DNA from: Bog-159 sp963707465
Lineage (GTDB): Bacteria > Acidobacteriota > Terriglobia > Bryobacterales > Bryobacteraceae
Reading direction: 5' to 3'
NCBI GenBank assembly: GCA_963707465.1
Contig: CAVPQK010000015.1
Span: 744,001-808,000 of the forward strand
Length of the DNA stretch: 64,000 nucleotides
Position numbers and translations under genes: made by a program. This document shows positions 15,713 to 24,384 of the stretch, in pieces (within the stretch, counting starts at the first letter, position 1; every line of letters begins with the position of its first letter). The notes beneath the pieces were generated by a model that did not search any database, had not been told where the DNA came from, and was given only the letters and a program-made list of their open reading frames with translations.

Positions 15713-15869
15713 GAACTTATGCTATTCCGAGTTACGTATTTCGCCCGATCATTCCTGCTTTGAAACATCGTGCGAGGACATTGCCTTTTCAGTATATCTG
15801 GTGGGGCAAGCCCAAGCTGTGGCCTTGACGATGCGGTCAGATGTCGGGCCGTCCACACGAAAGAGAATT

Positions 15870-16317
15870 CTACGTCTTACCCCGCTGGTGCTCCGCCAAC
15901 GCCGCCGCCATGACATCATCAAGCTGCGGGTCCAACATGGATTCCAACGCAACCATGCAATCCTTCACTTGTTCGTTGCAGGCTTCGAGCCAACGAAACG
16001 GTTCCGCGGTATCTGGATCGTCGAAGTACCCCCGCTGCCGGGCAACGTTGAGCCTCCTCGTCAGCCATGCGCTCAAGTGGAAGCAGCTTGGAGTGGAGCG
16101 TCTGAACCAGGTCTGAGTCGAATGTGGTGGATTCGAGCACCCGCTCCGCAAAGAATTTCGCTGCCGAATATGGCCCAATCATCGCCAGCACGGCGCGCGC
16201 AAGCAACTGCCTTGCGTTCGCGCTGGCCCCATCGCCAGGGATGTCTTGGAGAGCATCGCCGGCCAGCGCGGCCTGCTTGTCGATCTCTTCGCCGACGATT
16301 TCGGCAGATGTGGACAT
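15870..16317 (-). pseudogene. frameshifted small gene of unknown function
   Basis: Two overlapping minus-strand frames join into one about 148-residue protein. The first runs from ATG 16317 (MSTSAEIVGEEIDKQAAL...KLLPLERMADEEAQRC). The second carries GYFDDPDTAEPFRWLEACNE and ends at TAG 15870-15872. The switch falls in a run of five C (16029-16033 on the plus strand); removing one C restores a continuous frame. GGAAGG precedes the ATG. The product is helical and acidic with no recognised domain. It could be a recent frameshift mutation or a homopolymer sequencing error. Confidence 0.6.
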
Positions 16318-16388
16318 TTGTACTTGCCTTCCCCAAGGCATTAATTGGGGGTGCCCTCCGGGCCCGGCGCAAAGTGGCCGACCGCCAG

Positions 16389-19300
16389 TCATTCCTGTTT
16401 CGCCGCCACCACCGGGGCCAGACTCCCGCCTTCGAAAGCGCGATTCAATGCCGGCAGATCGTCCTTCAAAATCTTCCGATACTCTGCGTCCACTCCCGCC
16501 ATTTCCGTTTCGAACGTCTTGAGTAATTCCAGTTGCGTCTGTGTGGGTGCGAAGTCGGCGCTCCCTGCCACGTCGCCGCCTCCTGTACCCACCTCCGCGT
16601 TCAGCCAGATCAGATTCAGATATGCGCCGTACGGCTCCACGAAATACTTATCGTCGCTATTCATCAGCGATTGCGAAACCAGCCGGTGCTCGATCGTTTG
16701 CAGCTTCTTGTCCAGATCCCCCGCCGCTTTCTCGCGTTGCGCTGTTTGTTTTTTCTGCGCCTGGTCCGCTGCCTGCGGCGAGGCGGCCGCGGGCTCCGGG
16801 TCGTCTTCGTCGTTTTCCTCGGCCTGCGCCGCCTTCTCCTTCGCCGATTCCTTCGGCGGCCGGAGCATAGCTTCCACCACCTCAAGCTGTTTGCGCAGCC
16901 ACTCGACCTGGTTCACCGTATCGGCCGCGCGGCTGATGTTATCGCGGATTCGGAGCAGTGTCTCCACCGACGCCTGGATGTCCGCATCCGACCCCGGCGC
17001 GCGCGGATCGCGCAACACCGTAAGTGACTGGTTATAGGTCTTTCCCTCGGCCTTCAGCCGCACGGTATATTTTCCCGGCGCCACGATCGGACCAACCTCG
17101 GCGGGTCTCGTTCCCCAGTGCGTGATCGGCCGCGACGCGGAATCGCGGAAGCGCGGTTCATCCCAAATGTGCGGGTTGTCGGGCGCCGCCGTCCGCAACG
17201 CCACCACCCGCGGCGACTCGTACCGCAGGTCCCACCTCACTCGGTTGATCCCGGCGTGGCTCTTTGTCTCAAGCTTGCGCACCACTTTCCCTCGCGCATC
17301 CAAAATCTCCATCTCCACCGCGCTCTTCACTTCGGTCTTCAGTGAGAAGTTGATCATCGCCTGCGGCGCGCGCACGAAGCGGTACGCCGGTCGCGGCTCA
17401 AACAGCACCACCGGCGCCGCCGCGTGATTCTTGGCCGTCTGTTCCAGCGGCGTAATATCGTCGAGTATATACAGTCCCCGCCCGTAGGTCGAAACCACCA
17501 GGTCGTGAAAATCTTTCTGCACCACGGCCCACGTTACCGGCGCATGCGGCAACCCTTCCGGTATCTCTGTCCAATGCTCTCCGTCGTCCAGCGAGTAAAA
17601 TAGGCCGTTCCCTGTGCCGGCAAATAAAAGCCCCGCGCAGTTAGGATCTTCCGCGATCGTGCGCACGTAAGCCAGGGCATGTTTGGGCAAGTTAGCGCCG
17701 ATTTGCTTCCAGGTCTTCCCCCAATCTGTAGTCTTATAAATGAAAGGGTCGCGATTATCCACCAGGTGGAAATCGATGCTGACGTAGGCCGTCCCGGCAT
17801 CGAAGCTCGATGGCGCGATGCTCGTCACCGTACCCCAGGCAGGAAGTCCCGCGATGTTACTTGTGACATTGGTCCAGTTCGCCGCGCCGTCTTTCGTGTA
17901 CCACACCTGGCCGTCGTTGGTTCCGGCCCAGATCAGTCCCTTCTGAATCGTGGATGGCGCGATGGCGAAAACCACTTCCCCGTAGAATTGCCCTAAATTA
18001 TCCCCCACGATCCCGCCCGAGGGAATAAGATGCGCCGGATCCTGCGTCGAAAGATCCGGACTGATCACCGACCAGTTCTGGCCGGCATTCGAAGTCTTGA
18101 AAATCACCTGGCAGCCGTAATAGACCGTGTTATGGTCGAACGGATCGATCGCCAGCGGTGGCGTCCAGTGGCACCGGTATTTAAGAGCGTTCGGAGGCGA
18201 GTCCAAGGTATGCATCCACGGGCTCACCGAGTGGGCTTCCTTGTTCCGCGCGTCCCAGCGGGTAACGGAGTTCCCATAGCAGGTGGCCCACACCACGTTC
18301 GCATCGGCCGGATCGGGAACCGTGAAGCCCGATTCGCACCCGCCCATCTCGTGGTCCCAGCCAGTCTCCTGGTAATCCGCGGGCAAACTCGGTCCGCGCA
18401 GGTTCCCGTCGTCCTGCATGTTGCTGTACACGTAGTAAGGAACTTGATTGTCTACCGCCACGTGGTACATCTGGCCGATAGGCAAAGTAACCCGGTGAAA
18501 GCCGCGCCCGTGCACTGTCGTAATAATCATGCCCGCATCATCGGTAATGACAAAACGATCCGGATTAGTGGGATCGATCCAGATATCGTGTGTGTCTCCG
18601 CCCCAGCGCACTTCCTGGAAATTCTGACCTCCATCGAGTGACTCGTGGAAGGAACTGTTCGCCACATATACTTCGTTGTCGTTAGCCGGTGACACGGCGA
18701 TCCGTATGTAGTAACCCGCCCGTCCGATCAAGGCTCGCTGATAATTGACTGCCTTCCACCCTTCGCCCGCATCGTCTGACCTCCACAGCGAGCCCTGGTC
18801 TTTGGTCTGGATCAGGGCATACACCCTATTAGAATTCGTCGGAGCCACGGCCACATCGATCTTCCCAATTGGCCCGCCCGGCAGGCCGTGTTTCTCGATG
18901 CGCATCCATTTCGTTCCGCCGTCGCGCGAAACATAAACTCCGCTGTCCGGGCCGCCGCTCGTTTCGCCCCAGGTATGCAACTCCACCTGCCACATGCCCG
19001 CAAACAGAGTGTGTGGATTGTGCGGATCCATCCCCAGCCCGGAGCAGCCCACATTCTCTCCCGCAAACAGGACCCGTTCCCAATGTTGGCCGCCATCGGT
19101 CGTGCGGTAGACGCCGCGCTCCTGTTGCGGACCCGTAGCCCGCCCCAGCGCGCAAGCAAACACAATGTCGGGATTCGTCGGATGGATGACGATCCGCCCG
19201 ATCCGCCCGGACTCCGGCAAGCCCATGTTGGTCCAGGTCTTGCCCGCATCGGTCGACTTATAGATTCCATTGCCCATCACGTCGCTGTCGCGGATCACCC

Positions 19301-19625
19301 AAGCCTCGCCCGTTCCCGCCCACACCGTGCTCGGATCCGACGGCGCCACCGCGAGCGCGCCGATGGCGGCGACGGGTTGCTTGTCGAAGATCGGCGCCCA
19401 TCGATTTCCGCCGTCGGTCGATTTCCAGATCCCTCCCGACGCGGCACCGGCGTAATACGTGCTTGCGTCTCCCGGCACGCCGGCCACCGCGGCAATCCGA
19501 TTCCCAACCCTGGGACCGACGAAGCGGAAGCGAAGCCGGCCCTCCTCCTGGTCGGAGCCGGGCCGTTGCGCAGTCATGCTGCCCAAAATCGCGATCGAAG
19601 CAAGAAACAATCTGATTTTTCTCAT
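16389..19625 (-). CDS. secreted BNR/Asp-box repeat beta-propeller protein (VPS10/sortilin-like)
   Basis: A 1078-residue exported protein with signal peptide RKIRLFLASIAILGSMTAQ. About ten Asp-box motifs (SxDxGxxW) are visible, such as STDGGNRW, STDAGKTW, TTDGGQHW, SRDGGTKW and TTDWGKTW. They predict a large seven- or ten-bladed propeller over residues about 25-750. A FlgD-like Ig segment follows (VEMEILDARGKVVRKLETK to KYTVRLKAEGK), then a Lys/Glu/Ala-rich coiled coil near 920-990. This architecture is common and expanded in Acidobacteriota and is often labelled glycosyl hydrolase, but no sialidase active-site residues can be assigned. Probable role: extracellular binding or degradation of polymers. 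Confidence 0.87.
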   Translation of the reverse strand: MRKIRLFLASIAILGSMTAQRPGSDQEEGRLRFRFVGPRVGNRIAAVAGVPGDASTYYAGAASGGIWKSTDGGNRWAPIFDKQPVAAIGALAVAPSDPSTVWAGTGEAWVIRDSDVMGNGIYKSTDAGKTWTNMGLPESGRIGRIVIHPTNPDIVFACALGRATGPQQERGVYRTTDGGQHWERVLFAGENVGCSGLGMDPHNPHTLFAGMWQVELHTWGETSGGPDSGVYVSRDGGTKWMRIEKHGLPGGPIGKIDVAVAPTNSNRVYALIQTKDQGSLWRSDDAGEGWKAVNYQRALIGRAGYYIRIAVSPANDNEVYVANSSFHESLDGGQNFQEVRWGGDTHDIWIDPTNPDRFVITDDAGMIITTVHGRGFHRVTLPIGQMYHVAVDNQVPYYVYSNMQDDGNLRGPSLPADYQETGWDHEMGGCESGFTVPDPADANVVWATCYGNSVTRWDARNKEAHSVSPWMHTLDSPPNALKYRCHWTPPLAIDPFDHNTVYYGCQVIFKTSNAGQNWSVISPDLSTQDPAHLIPSGGIVGDNLGQFYGEVVFAIAPSTIQKGLIWAGTNDGQVWYTKDGAANWTNVTSNIAGLPAWGTVTSIAPSSFDAGTAYVSIDFHLVDNRDPFIYKTTDWGKTWKQIGANLPKHALAYVRTIAEDPNCAGLLFAGTGNGLFYSLDDGEHWTEIPEGLPHAPVTWAVVQKDFHDLVVSTYGRGLYILDDITPLEQTAKNHAAAPVVLFEPRPAYRFVRAPQAMINFSLKTEVKSAVEMEILDARGKVVRKLETKSHAGINRVRWDLRYESPRVVALRTAAPDNPHIWDEPRFRDSASRPITHWGTRPAEVGPIVAPGKYTVRLKAEGKTYNQSLTVLRDPRAPGSDADIQASVETLLRIRDNISRAADTVNQVEWLRKQLEVVEAMLRPPKESAKEKAAQAEENDEDDPEPAAASPQAADQAQKKQTAQREKAAGDLDKKLQTIEHRLVSQSLMNSDDKYFVEPYGAYLNLIWLNAEVGTGGGDVAGSADFAPTQTQLELLKTFETEMAGVDAEYRKILKDDLPALNRAFEGGSLAPVVAAKQE

Positions 19626-20430
19626 GACCCTTCCGCGAGGATGTTACCTCATTCAGTATATCCAGTTTAGCCCTGGACCCCGTCACAGCAAGGTGAAGAA
19701 AAGGGTCTTTGGGGGGCGGGCAATCTTGCCCGCGGACCGGCGTCCCCGCTTCGCTTCAGGATTTGGTCCACAACAAAGAGGCAGCCAGCCGCGACACGGA
19801 CCGCCTTCATTCGGATCGCCTGAGAAAATACGGGGAAGAGTAAGCCCGGTCCCATCGATCACACGCTCCGCCAGAAAATCTACCCCGCCCCATCCCCTAT
19901 CCCCCTCAATAACCTACCGCCGATCCGCCCCGACGCAACGCCCCCCGCGCGGTCCCCCCTCAAACTCCCGTGCTAAAGTGAGATCGAGAAATCGGGGATC
20001 AGGAACCAAGCCCTAGCTGCGCCCATCCGCGCCGAACGTGGCGGATTCCTCGCGCTGCCGGTCGAAGTCGTTCTTCCTCTTATTGCCTTCGTTTGTCACA
20101 AAAGTAGTTATGCCTGGCCGACGCAACGCATGCAACGTTATGCAACACGCCACCGAGAAAACGGGCACGTAACACCCGCGCGAAGAAGCCGGAAGCCGGC
20201 GGCAGGGCATTCTGCGAAGCGAACCCAATTTCCCGTGACCCGGACGCCGCAACTATGAACAAATGCCAGGGTTAAGCCAACCACTTCCGCGAAATTGGGG
20301 TTGTTCGGCCAGGAGACCCCCACGCACAATCAAGCACAAATCGGCACAAGAATGCCCAGTGAGCCTTCGCAAGCTCTCAGCTCTTGGCCATCAGCCTTCA
20401 GCCCGGACACCAGCGTCCTATCGGCGTCTA
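19626..20430. other. 805-bp intergenic region between the BNR gene and the group II intron
   Basis: No convincing gene is seen; the short ORFs here lack ribosome-binding sites and domain-like sequence. It holds one copy of the hairpin repeat (19716-19733, GCGGGCA-ATCT-TGCCCGC), differing from 726-743 by one loop base. Further along, repeated TGCAAC-like words occur around 20120-20150 (CATGCAACGTTATGCAACA), which resemble the inverted repeat at 22423-22448 on the other side of the intron. The intron therefore appears to have split a single noncoding region. Confidence 0.5.
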
Positions 20431-20470
20431 GTCGCGGTAGGGACGTCCGTTACCGAACGCCCCCCGCACA

Positions 20471-20504
20471 GATCCGTACGGGCGCACTTTAGCGCATACG
20501 GCTC
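20471..20504 (-). ncRNA. group II intron domain V
   Basis: Minus strand GAGCCGTATGCG-CTAA-AGTGCGC followed by CCGTACGGATC forms the conserved 34-nt catalytic hairpin with a terminal loop and two-base bulge. It directly abuts the TAG stop of the maturase gene (20505-20507). Confidence 0.85.
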
Positions 20505-22139
20505 CTACCTTGAGTGTCTGGCGTCAAACCGCACCCCAGGTTCCGGATGCAGAATCCGCGGCAGGGGTAGATAGCGATCCACAATCGAGCCGAAGCGCTC
20601 CCAAGGAAGGCGATGTCGTTGGCTGCGTCGCCGCAGCGCCGCCAGCCACGCGCGCGCCACCTCCCGTCGAAACGTCCGCAGCGCCACGAAGTTCCCCGGT
20701 ACCGCGTGATAGTTGAAGTAGCCCTGCACCACCGACCGCAGCCAGTCCCCCGTCTCGGCGATCCGCGCATGCCAGCGCCTGCGAAGCTCCTGCCGTACCG
20801 CTTGCAGTTTGCTCCGCAATCGCTTCTTGACCGTCCGCCGCTGGACCGTGAACCAACCGCCCTTCCGGGTCTTCCCGCAAATATGCGTAAATCCCAGAAA
20901 ATCGAAGGTCTCGGGTTTGCCCTCGCCTCTCCGCTTCCGGTGCTCCTCCGCAAATCGCCCAAACTCGATCAACCGCGTTTTCTCCGCGTGCAGTTCCAGG
21001 CCGAATTTTCGCATCCGCTCCCCCAACTGCTCCAGGAATGCTTCCGCGTCCTCCCGGCGCTCGAACCCCAGCACCGCAGCATCGGCGTAGCGGACCACCA
21101 TCATGTCCCCATGCGCCCATTTCCGCCGCCACTGGTTTACCCACAGATCGAAGACATAGTGCAGGTAGATGTTCGCCAGCAGGGGTGAAATTACGGCTCC
21201 CTGTGGCGTCCCTACCTTCGTCTCCTTCCACTCCCCTTCTTCCGACACGCCCGCCTTCAGCCATTTCTGGATCAGGCGGATGATGCGCCGGTCCGCGACC
21301 CGATGCTCGATGAACTTCACCAGCCATTCGTGCGAAACGTTATCGAAAAATCCACGAACGTCCAGATCGAGCACCCAGTTCACCTTCTTCCGCCGCAGGC
21401 CCACCGCCAGGGCGTCCAACGCATTATGCTGGCTTCGCCCCGGCCGGAACCCATAGGAGAATCCCAGAAAGTCCTCTTCGTATATCTGGTCGAGAACCGT
21501 CACCACGGCCTGTTGAACGATCTTGTCCTCCAGCGCGGCGATCCCTAATGGCCGCTGTCGGCCATCGGCTTTGGGTATGTATGTTCTCCGCGACGCTTGG
21601 GCACGATATGCGCCCCGATGGATGCGCTCGTGGAGGTCCTGCAACCGCTCCTCCACTCCCGCTCCGTACTGCCGCCACGTCACTCCGTCCACTCCTGGTG
21701 CAGCTTGCCTCTTGAGCGTGTAATAGCTGTCCCGAAGCAGGCCGGCCGTCACATGGTGCAGCAAGGCGGTGAACTGCTGCCTCTTATCCCTGCGGGCTGC
21801 TTCCCGCACACCTCCGAGTCCCTGGGACACGCGTTCCCGGCCCTGTGTCCGGCACGTGTGAGCCTCTTCGGCGTTCCCCTTGGTCGAACGGCTTCCCTCC
21901 ACCCTCTCCGCCGGGAACCCTTCCCCGTTGTTCGAGCGCTTCGTTGGTACTACCCGTTCGTCCGACTCCCCGCTGGCGTGCGTGCTGGCCTTATAGCTCG
22001 TCGCCTTCTCCAGCCGATCCGGCGTACTGCTGCCGGACGCCCGCGGGGTCTCCCGGTTCTCGCGCATGGAATTTCCAGGCATGCCTGGGGTCTGTGACTG
22101 CGCGGGGCTCATGTGTGGCTCGCGTCTGTCGTCACTCAT
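20505..22139 (-). CDS. ltrA: group II intron reverse transcriptase/maturase with YADA active site
   Basis: A 544-residue intron-encoded protein. RT motifs in order: AAPGVDGVTW, RRTYIPKADGRQRPLGIAAL, VLDLDVRGFFDNVSHEWL (first catalytic Asp), GTPQGAVISPLLANIYLHYV, and VVRYADAAVLGFE. A maturase/thumb region follows (FDFLGFTHICGKTRKG...VVQGYFNYHAVPGN). There is no HNH endonuclease domain. The universally conserved YADD is YADA: the second Asp codon is GCT, which should abolish DNA synthesis while leaving the maturase function possible. The first about 110 residues are low-complexity and Arg/Glu/Ser-rich; a later start is possible. It helps splice its own host intron. Confidence 0.9.
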   Translation of the reverse strand: MSDDRREPHMSPAQSQTPGMPGNSMRENRETPRASGSSTPDRLEKATSYKASTHASGESDERVVPTKRSNNGEGFPAERVEGSRSTKGNAEEAHTCRTQGRERVSQGLGGVREAARRDKRQQFTALLHHVTAGLLRDSYYTLKRQAAPGVDGVTWRQYGAGVEERLQDLHERIHRGAYRAQASRRTYIPKADGRQRPLGIAALEDKIVQQAVVTVLDQIYEEDFLGFSYGFRPGRSQHNALDALAVGLRRKKVNWVLDLDVRGFFDNVSHEWLVKFIEHRVADRRIIRLIQKWLKAGVSEEGEWKETKVGTPQGAVISPLLANIYLHYVFDLWVNQWRRKWAHGDMMVVRYADAAVLGFERREDAEAFLEQLGERMRKFGLELHAEKTRLIEFGRFAEEHRKRRGEGKPETFDFLGFTHICGKTRKGGWFTVQRRTVKKRLRSKLQAVRQELRRRWHARIAETGDWLRSVVQGYFNYHAVPGNFVALRTFRREVARAWLAALRRRSQRHRLPWERFGSIVDRYLPLPRILHPEPGVRFDARHSR

Positions 22140-22422
22140 GATGTGGCCTTCCGCTTCGCCGAACGGCGTCGGCGCCCCGTACGAGATGGATTTCGCAGCT
22201 CAATACCCTGCCTGCCTGTGCCCCTGCCAACGCTTCACGTACAGCCTTGCGGCCGCCCGCGCATGACTCGGGGTCAGGATGGTTCGCTATTCCTTTCCTG
22301 TAGGACTCTTTCATTCCCTATTCCATGCCGGTTTATCCCGGCGCACTCGGCGTTCATCGGCGGCCCATATGGTTTCTCGCGAATGACCGAACGCAGAATC
22401 AGCCCCGCTCCGACGCAGCACC

Positions 22423-22448
22423 CTGCAACGCAATGTTACATGTTGCAG
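22423..22448. promoter_or_regulatory. inverted repeat CTGCAAC-N12-GTTGCAG upstream of the aminotransferase
   Basis: A perfect 7-bp inverted repeat with 12-bp spacing, centred about 65 bp before the aminotransferase ATG. Symmetric half-sites about two helical turns apart suit a dimeric regulator. A weak -10-like TAAACT lies downstream. No regulator gene is adjacent. Confidence 0.4.
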
Positions 22449-22499
22449 CCAGCCGCCTGCCCCACCGGTAGGTTTGCTAAACTGATACCTCGCTGCCCC

Positions 22500-23816
22500 A
22501 TGCCGGCTCCCATGGACACCAACGGAATCCTGCTCGCCAGCCAGGAATACCTGTTCCCGGCCGTCTTCCATTACTACCGCGAGCCGCTGGTCATCGCCCG
22601 CGCCAAGGACCAGTTCGTCTACGATGCCGCCGGCCGCGCCTACCTCGATTTCTTCGGAGGCATCCTCACCATCAGCGTCGGCCATTGCAACGATCGCGTG
22701 AATCGCGCCATCCACGCCCAGGTCGACACCCTGCAGCACGTCTCCACCGTCTTCGTCACCGAACCGCAGGCCGCCCTGGCCAAGAAAATCGCATCGCTCA
22801 CCCCCGGCGGCCGCCTCACCAAGTCGTTCTTCACCAACAGCGGCACCGAAGCCAATGAAACCGCCATCCTGGCCGCGCGCTGTTACACCGGCAGCTCCGA
22901 AATCATCGCCCTCCGGCACTCCTATCATGGCCGCTCCGCCATGGCCATGGCCCTTACCGGCCAGTCCGCCTGGCGCGTGGGCGGAGCCATCCAGCCGGGC
23001 ATCGTACACGCGCATAACGCCTATTGTTATCGCTGCCCTTTCGGACTGACTTACCCCTCCTGCGATGTCCGCTGCGCGCGCGACGTCGAGGATCTGATCC
23101 GCACTTCCACCTCGGGCCGCGTGGCGGGCTTCATCGCCGAGCCCATACAGGGCGTCGGCGGATTCATCACGCCCCCCAAGGAGTACTTCGCCATCGTCGC
23201 CGGTATCGTGCGCCAGTCGGGCGGCATCTTCATCAGCGACGAGGTGCAAACCGCCTGGGGCCGCACCGGTAATAAGTGGTTCGGCATCGAACACTACGGA
23301 GTCACTCCCGATGTAATCACCAGCGCTAAGGGTTTAGGCAACGGTTGCCCCATTGGAGTGACAGTCGCCACGCCCGAAGTGGCCGCGGGAGTCACTGGAC
23401 TCACTATCTCCACTTTCGGCGGCAATCCTGTGACTACTACGGCCGCCAAAGCCGTACTCGATCTCATCGAGGAAGAGAACCTGCTGGCTAACTGTGCGGA
23501 GACCGGCGCCTATCTGCGCGGTAAGTTGGAAGAACTCCGCGACAAACACGCCGTTATCGGCGATGTCCGTGGCATGGGACTCATGCAGGCGCTGGAACTG
23601 GTGGAGGATCGCCAGACCAAAGCGCCGGCCGCCCGCGCCACAGCCGAACTGATGGAGGCCGCGCGCCGCAATGGCCTTCTGATCGGCAAGGGAGGCGCGT
23701 ACGGCAACTGCATCCGCATTTCACCGCCGCTGAATATCGCTAAGTCCGATGTGGACGAGTTCGCGCGGCTTTTGGATAAGTCGCTGGAGGAATCGACCAA
23801 TGGGAAAGGAAGCTAA
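22500..23816 (+). CDS. class III PLP-dependent aminotransferase (AGXT2-like)
   Basis: About 438 residues, fold type I. PLP landmarks are FFTNSGTEANETAILAAR (phosphate binding), ISDEVQTAWGRTG (Asp for the pyridine nitrogen) and ITSAKGLGNGCPIG with the Schiff-base Lys. The N-terminus GRAYLDFFGGILTISVGHCN and the extra Cys-rich stretch AYCYRCPFGLTYPSCDVRC are typical of alanine-glyoxylate aminotransferase 2-like enzymes. These use omega- or alpha-amino donors such as beta-alanine, GABA-like amines or alanine. The start is ATG 22500, with ATG 22512 (MDTNGILL) equally possible; longer readings would run into the intron. It overlaps the next gene by 17 nt. Confidence 0.88.
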   Translation: MPAPMDTNGILLASQEYLFPAVFHYYREPLVIARAKDQFVYDAAGRAYLDFFGGILTISVGHCNDRVNRAIHAQVDTLQHVSTVFVTEPQAALAKKIASLTPGGRLTKSFFTNSGTEANETAILAARCYTGSSEIIALRHSYHGRSAMAMALTGQSAWRVGGAIQPGIVHAHNAYCYRCPFGLTYPSCDVRCARDVEDLIRTSTSGRVAGFIAEPIQGVGGFITPPKEYFAIVAGIVRQSGGIFISDEVQTAWGRTGNKWFGIEHYGVTPDVITSAKGLGNGCPIGVTVATPEVAAGVTGLTISTFGGNPVTTTAAKAVLDLIEEENLLANCAETGAYLRGKLEELRDKHAVIGDVRGMGLMQALELVEDRQTKAPAARATAELMEAARRNGLLIGKGGAYGNCIRISPPLNIAKSDVDEFARLLDKSLEESTNGKGS

Positions 23817-24384
23817 TTGCGAAGTCCGCTTCGACGGCAAGGTTTCAGCCGGCAAAGCACTGCTCGAAACCGACGACCTCATATTCCGCGGCGATTTCCG
23901 GTTGTCGATCCCGCTCCGCAGCATCCAGTCGTTGGATGTCGCCGGCGGCGTCTTGAGCGTCACATCGCCTGCTGGTACGGCACTGTTCACACTGGGTGCG
24001 GATGCCGGTAAGTGGGCGCACAAGATCCGCAATCCGCGCACCCTCGCCGACAAGCTGGACGTGAAACCCGGCATGCGCGTCTCACTAATTGGCGTTGCGA
24101 ATCCATTGGAGCGCCGCACCAGCGATGTCACGGAAGGCACCGCAGCCAAAGGATCGGATCTGATTTTCTTCGGAGCGGAGGCTGACAAGGACCTCGCGAA
24201 GCTGCGCTCACTGCAGAAGGCGCTCAAACCCGGTGGAGCAATCTGGGTAGTCTACCCAAAAGGCCAGAAGCAAATCACCGGGGTGGGTGTCATCCAGGCA
24301 GGCCGTCAGGCCGGAATGGTAGACATAAAGGTCGCCCGCTTCTCGGAAACCCACACCGCCCTGAAGTTCGTAATCCGGCATTAG
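23800..24384 (+). CDS. DUF3052-like protein
   Basis: A 194-residue soluble protein. It starts at ATG 23800 after GGAGGAATCGACC within the aminotransferase 3' end, so the genes are translationally coupled. Residues about 1-65 (CEVRFDGKVSAGKALLETDDLIFRG) form a small beta-rich domain. The second half (LDVKPGMRVSLIGVANP...LKPGGAIWVVYPKG) resembles DUF3052, a Rossmann-like fold without known activity. Its stop directly abuts the stop of the convergent sulfatase-like gene. Confidence 0.7.
   Translation: MGKEANCEVRFDGKVSAGKALLETDDLIFRGDFRLSIPLRSIQSLDVAGGVLSVTSPAGTALFTLGADAGKWAHKIRNPRTLADKLDVKPGMRVSLIGVANPLERRTSDVTEGTAAKGSDLIFFGAEADKDLAKLRSLQKALKPGGAIWVVYPKGQKQITGVGVIQAGRQAGMVDIKVARFSETHTALKFVIRH

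Larger units (their letters stand above)
20431..22346 (-). mobile_element. group II intron with internal maturase ORF
   Basis: About 1.9 kb read on the minus strand. The 5' end matches GUGYG (GTGCGCCGGGATAAACCGGC starting at 22346). The maturase ORF occupies most of domain IV. Domain V (20471-20504) follows the ORF stop directly, and a domain VI hairpin ends in CCTACCGCGAC near 20431. Exon junctions are therefore estimated from RNA consensus, not from an empty site. It sits in noncoding DNA upstream of the aminotransferase gene, reading away from it. The intron RNA may still be able to splice, but retromobility is doubtful because the reverse transcriptase active site is altered. Confidence 0.82.

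Noticed and set aside
20013..20329. Several short minus-strand ORFs in the 19.6-20.4 kb gap
   Set aside because: Mutually overlapping, no ribosome-binding sites, no domain-like sequence.
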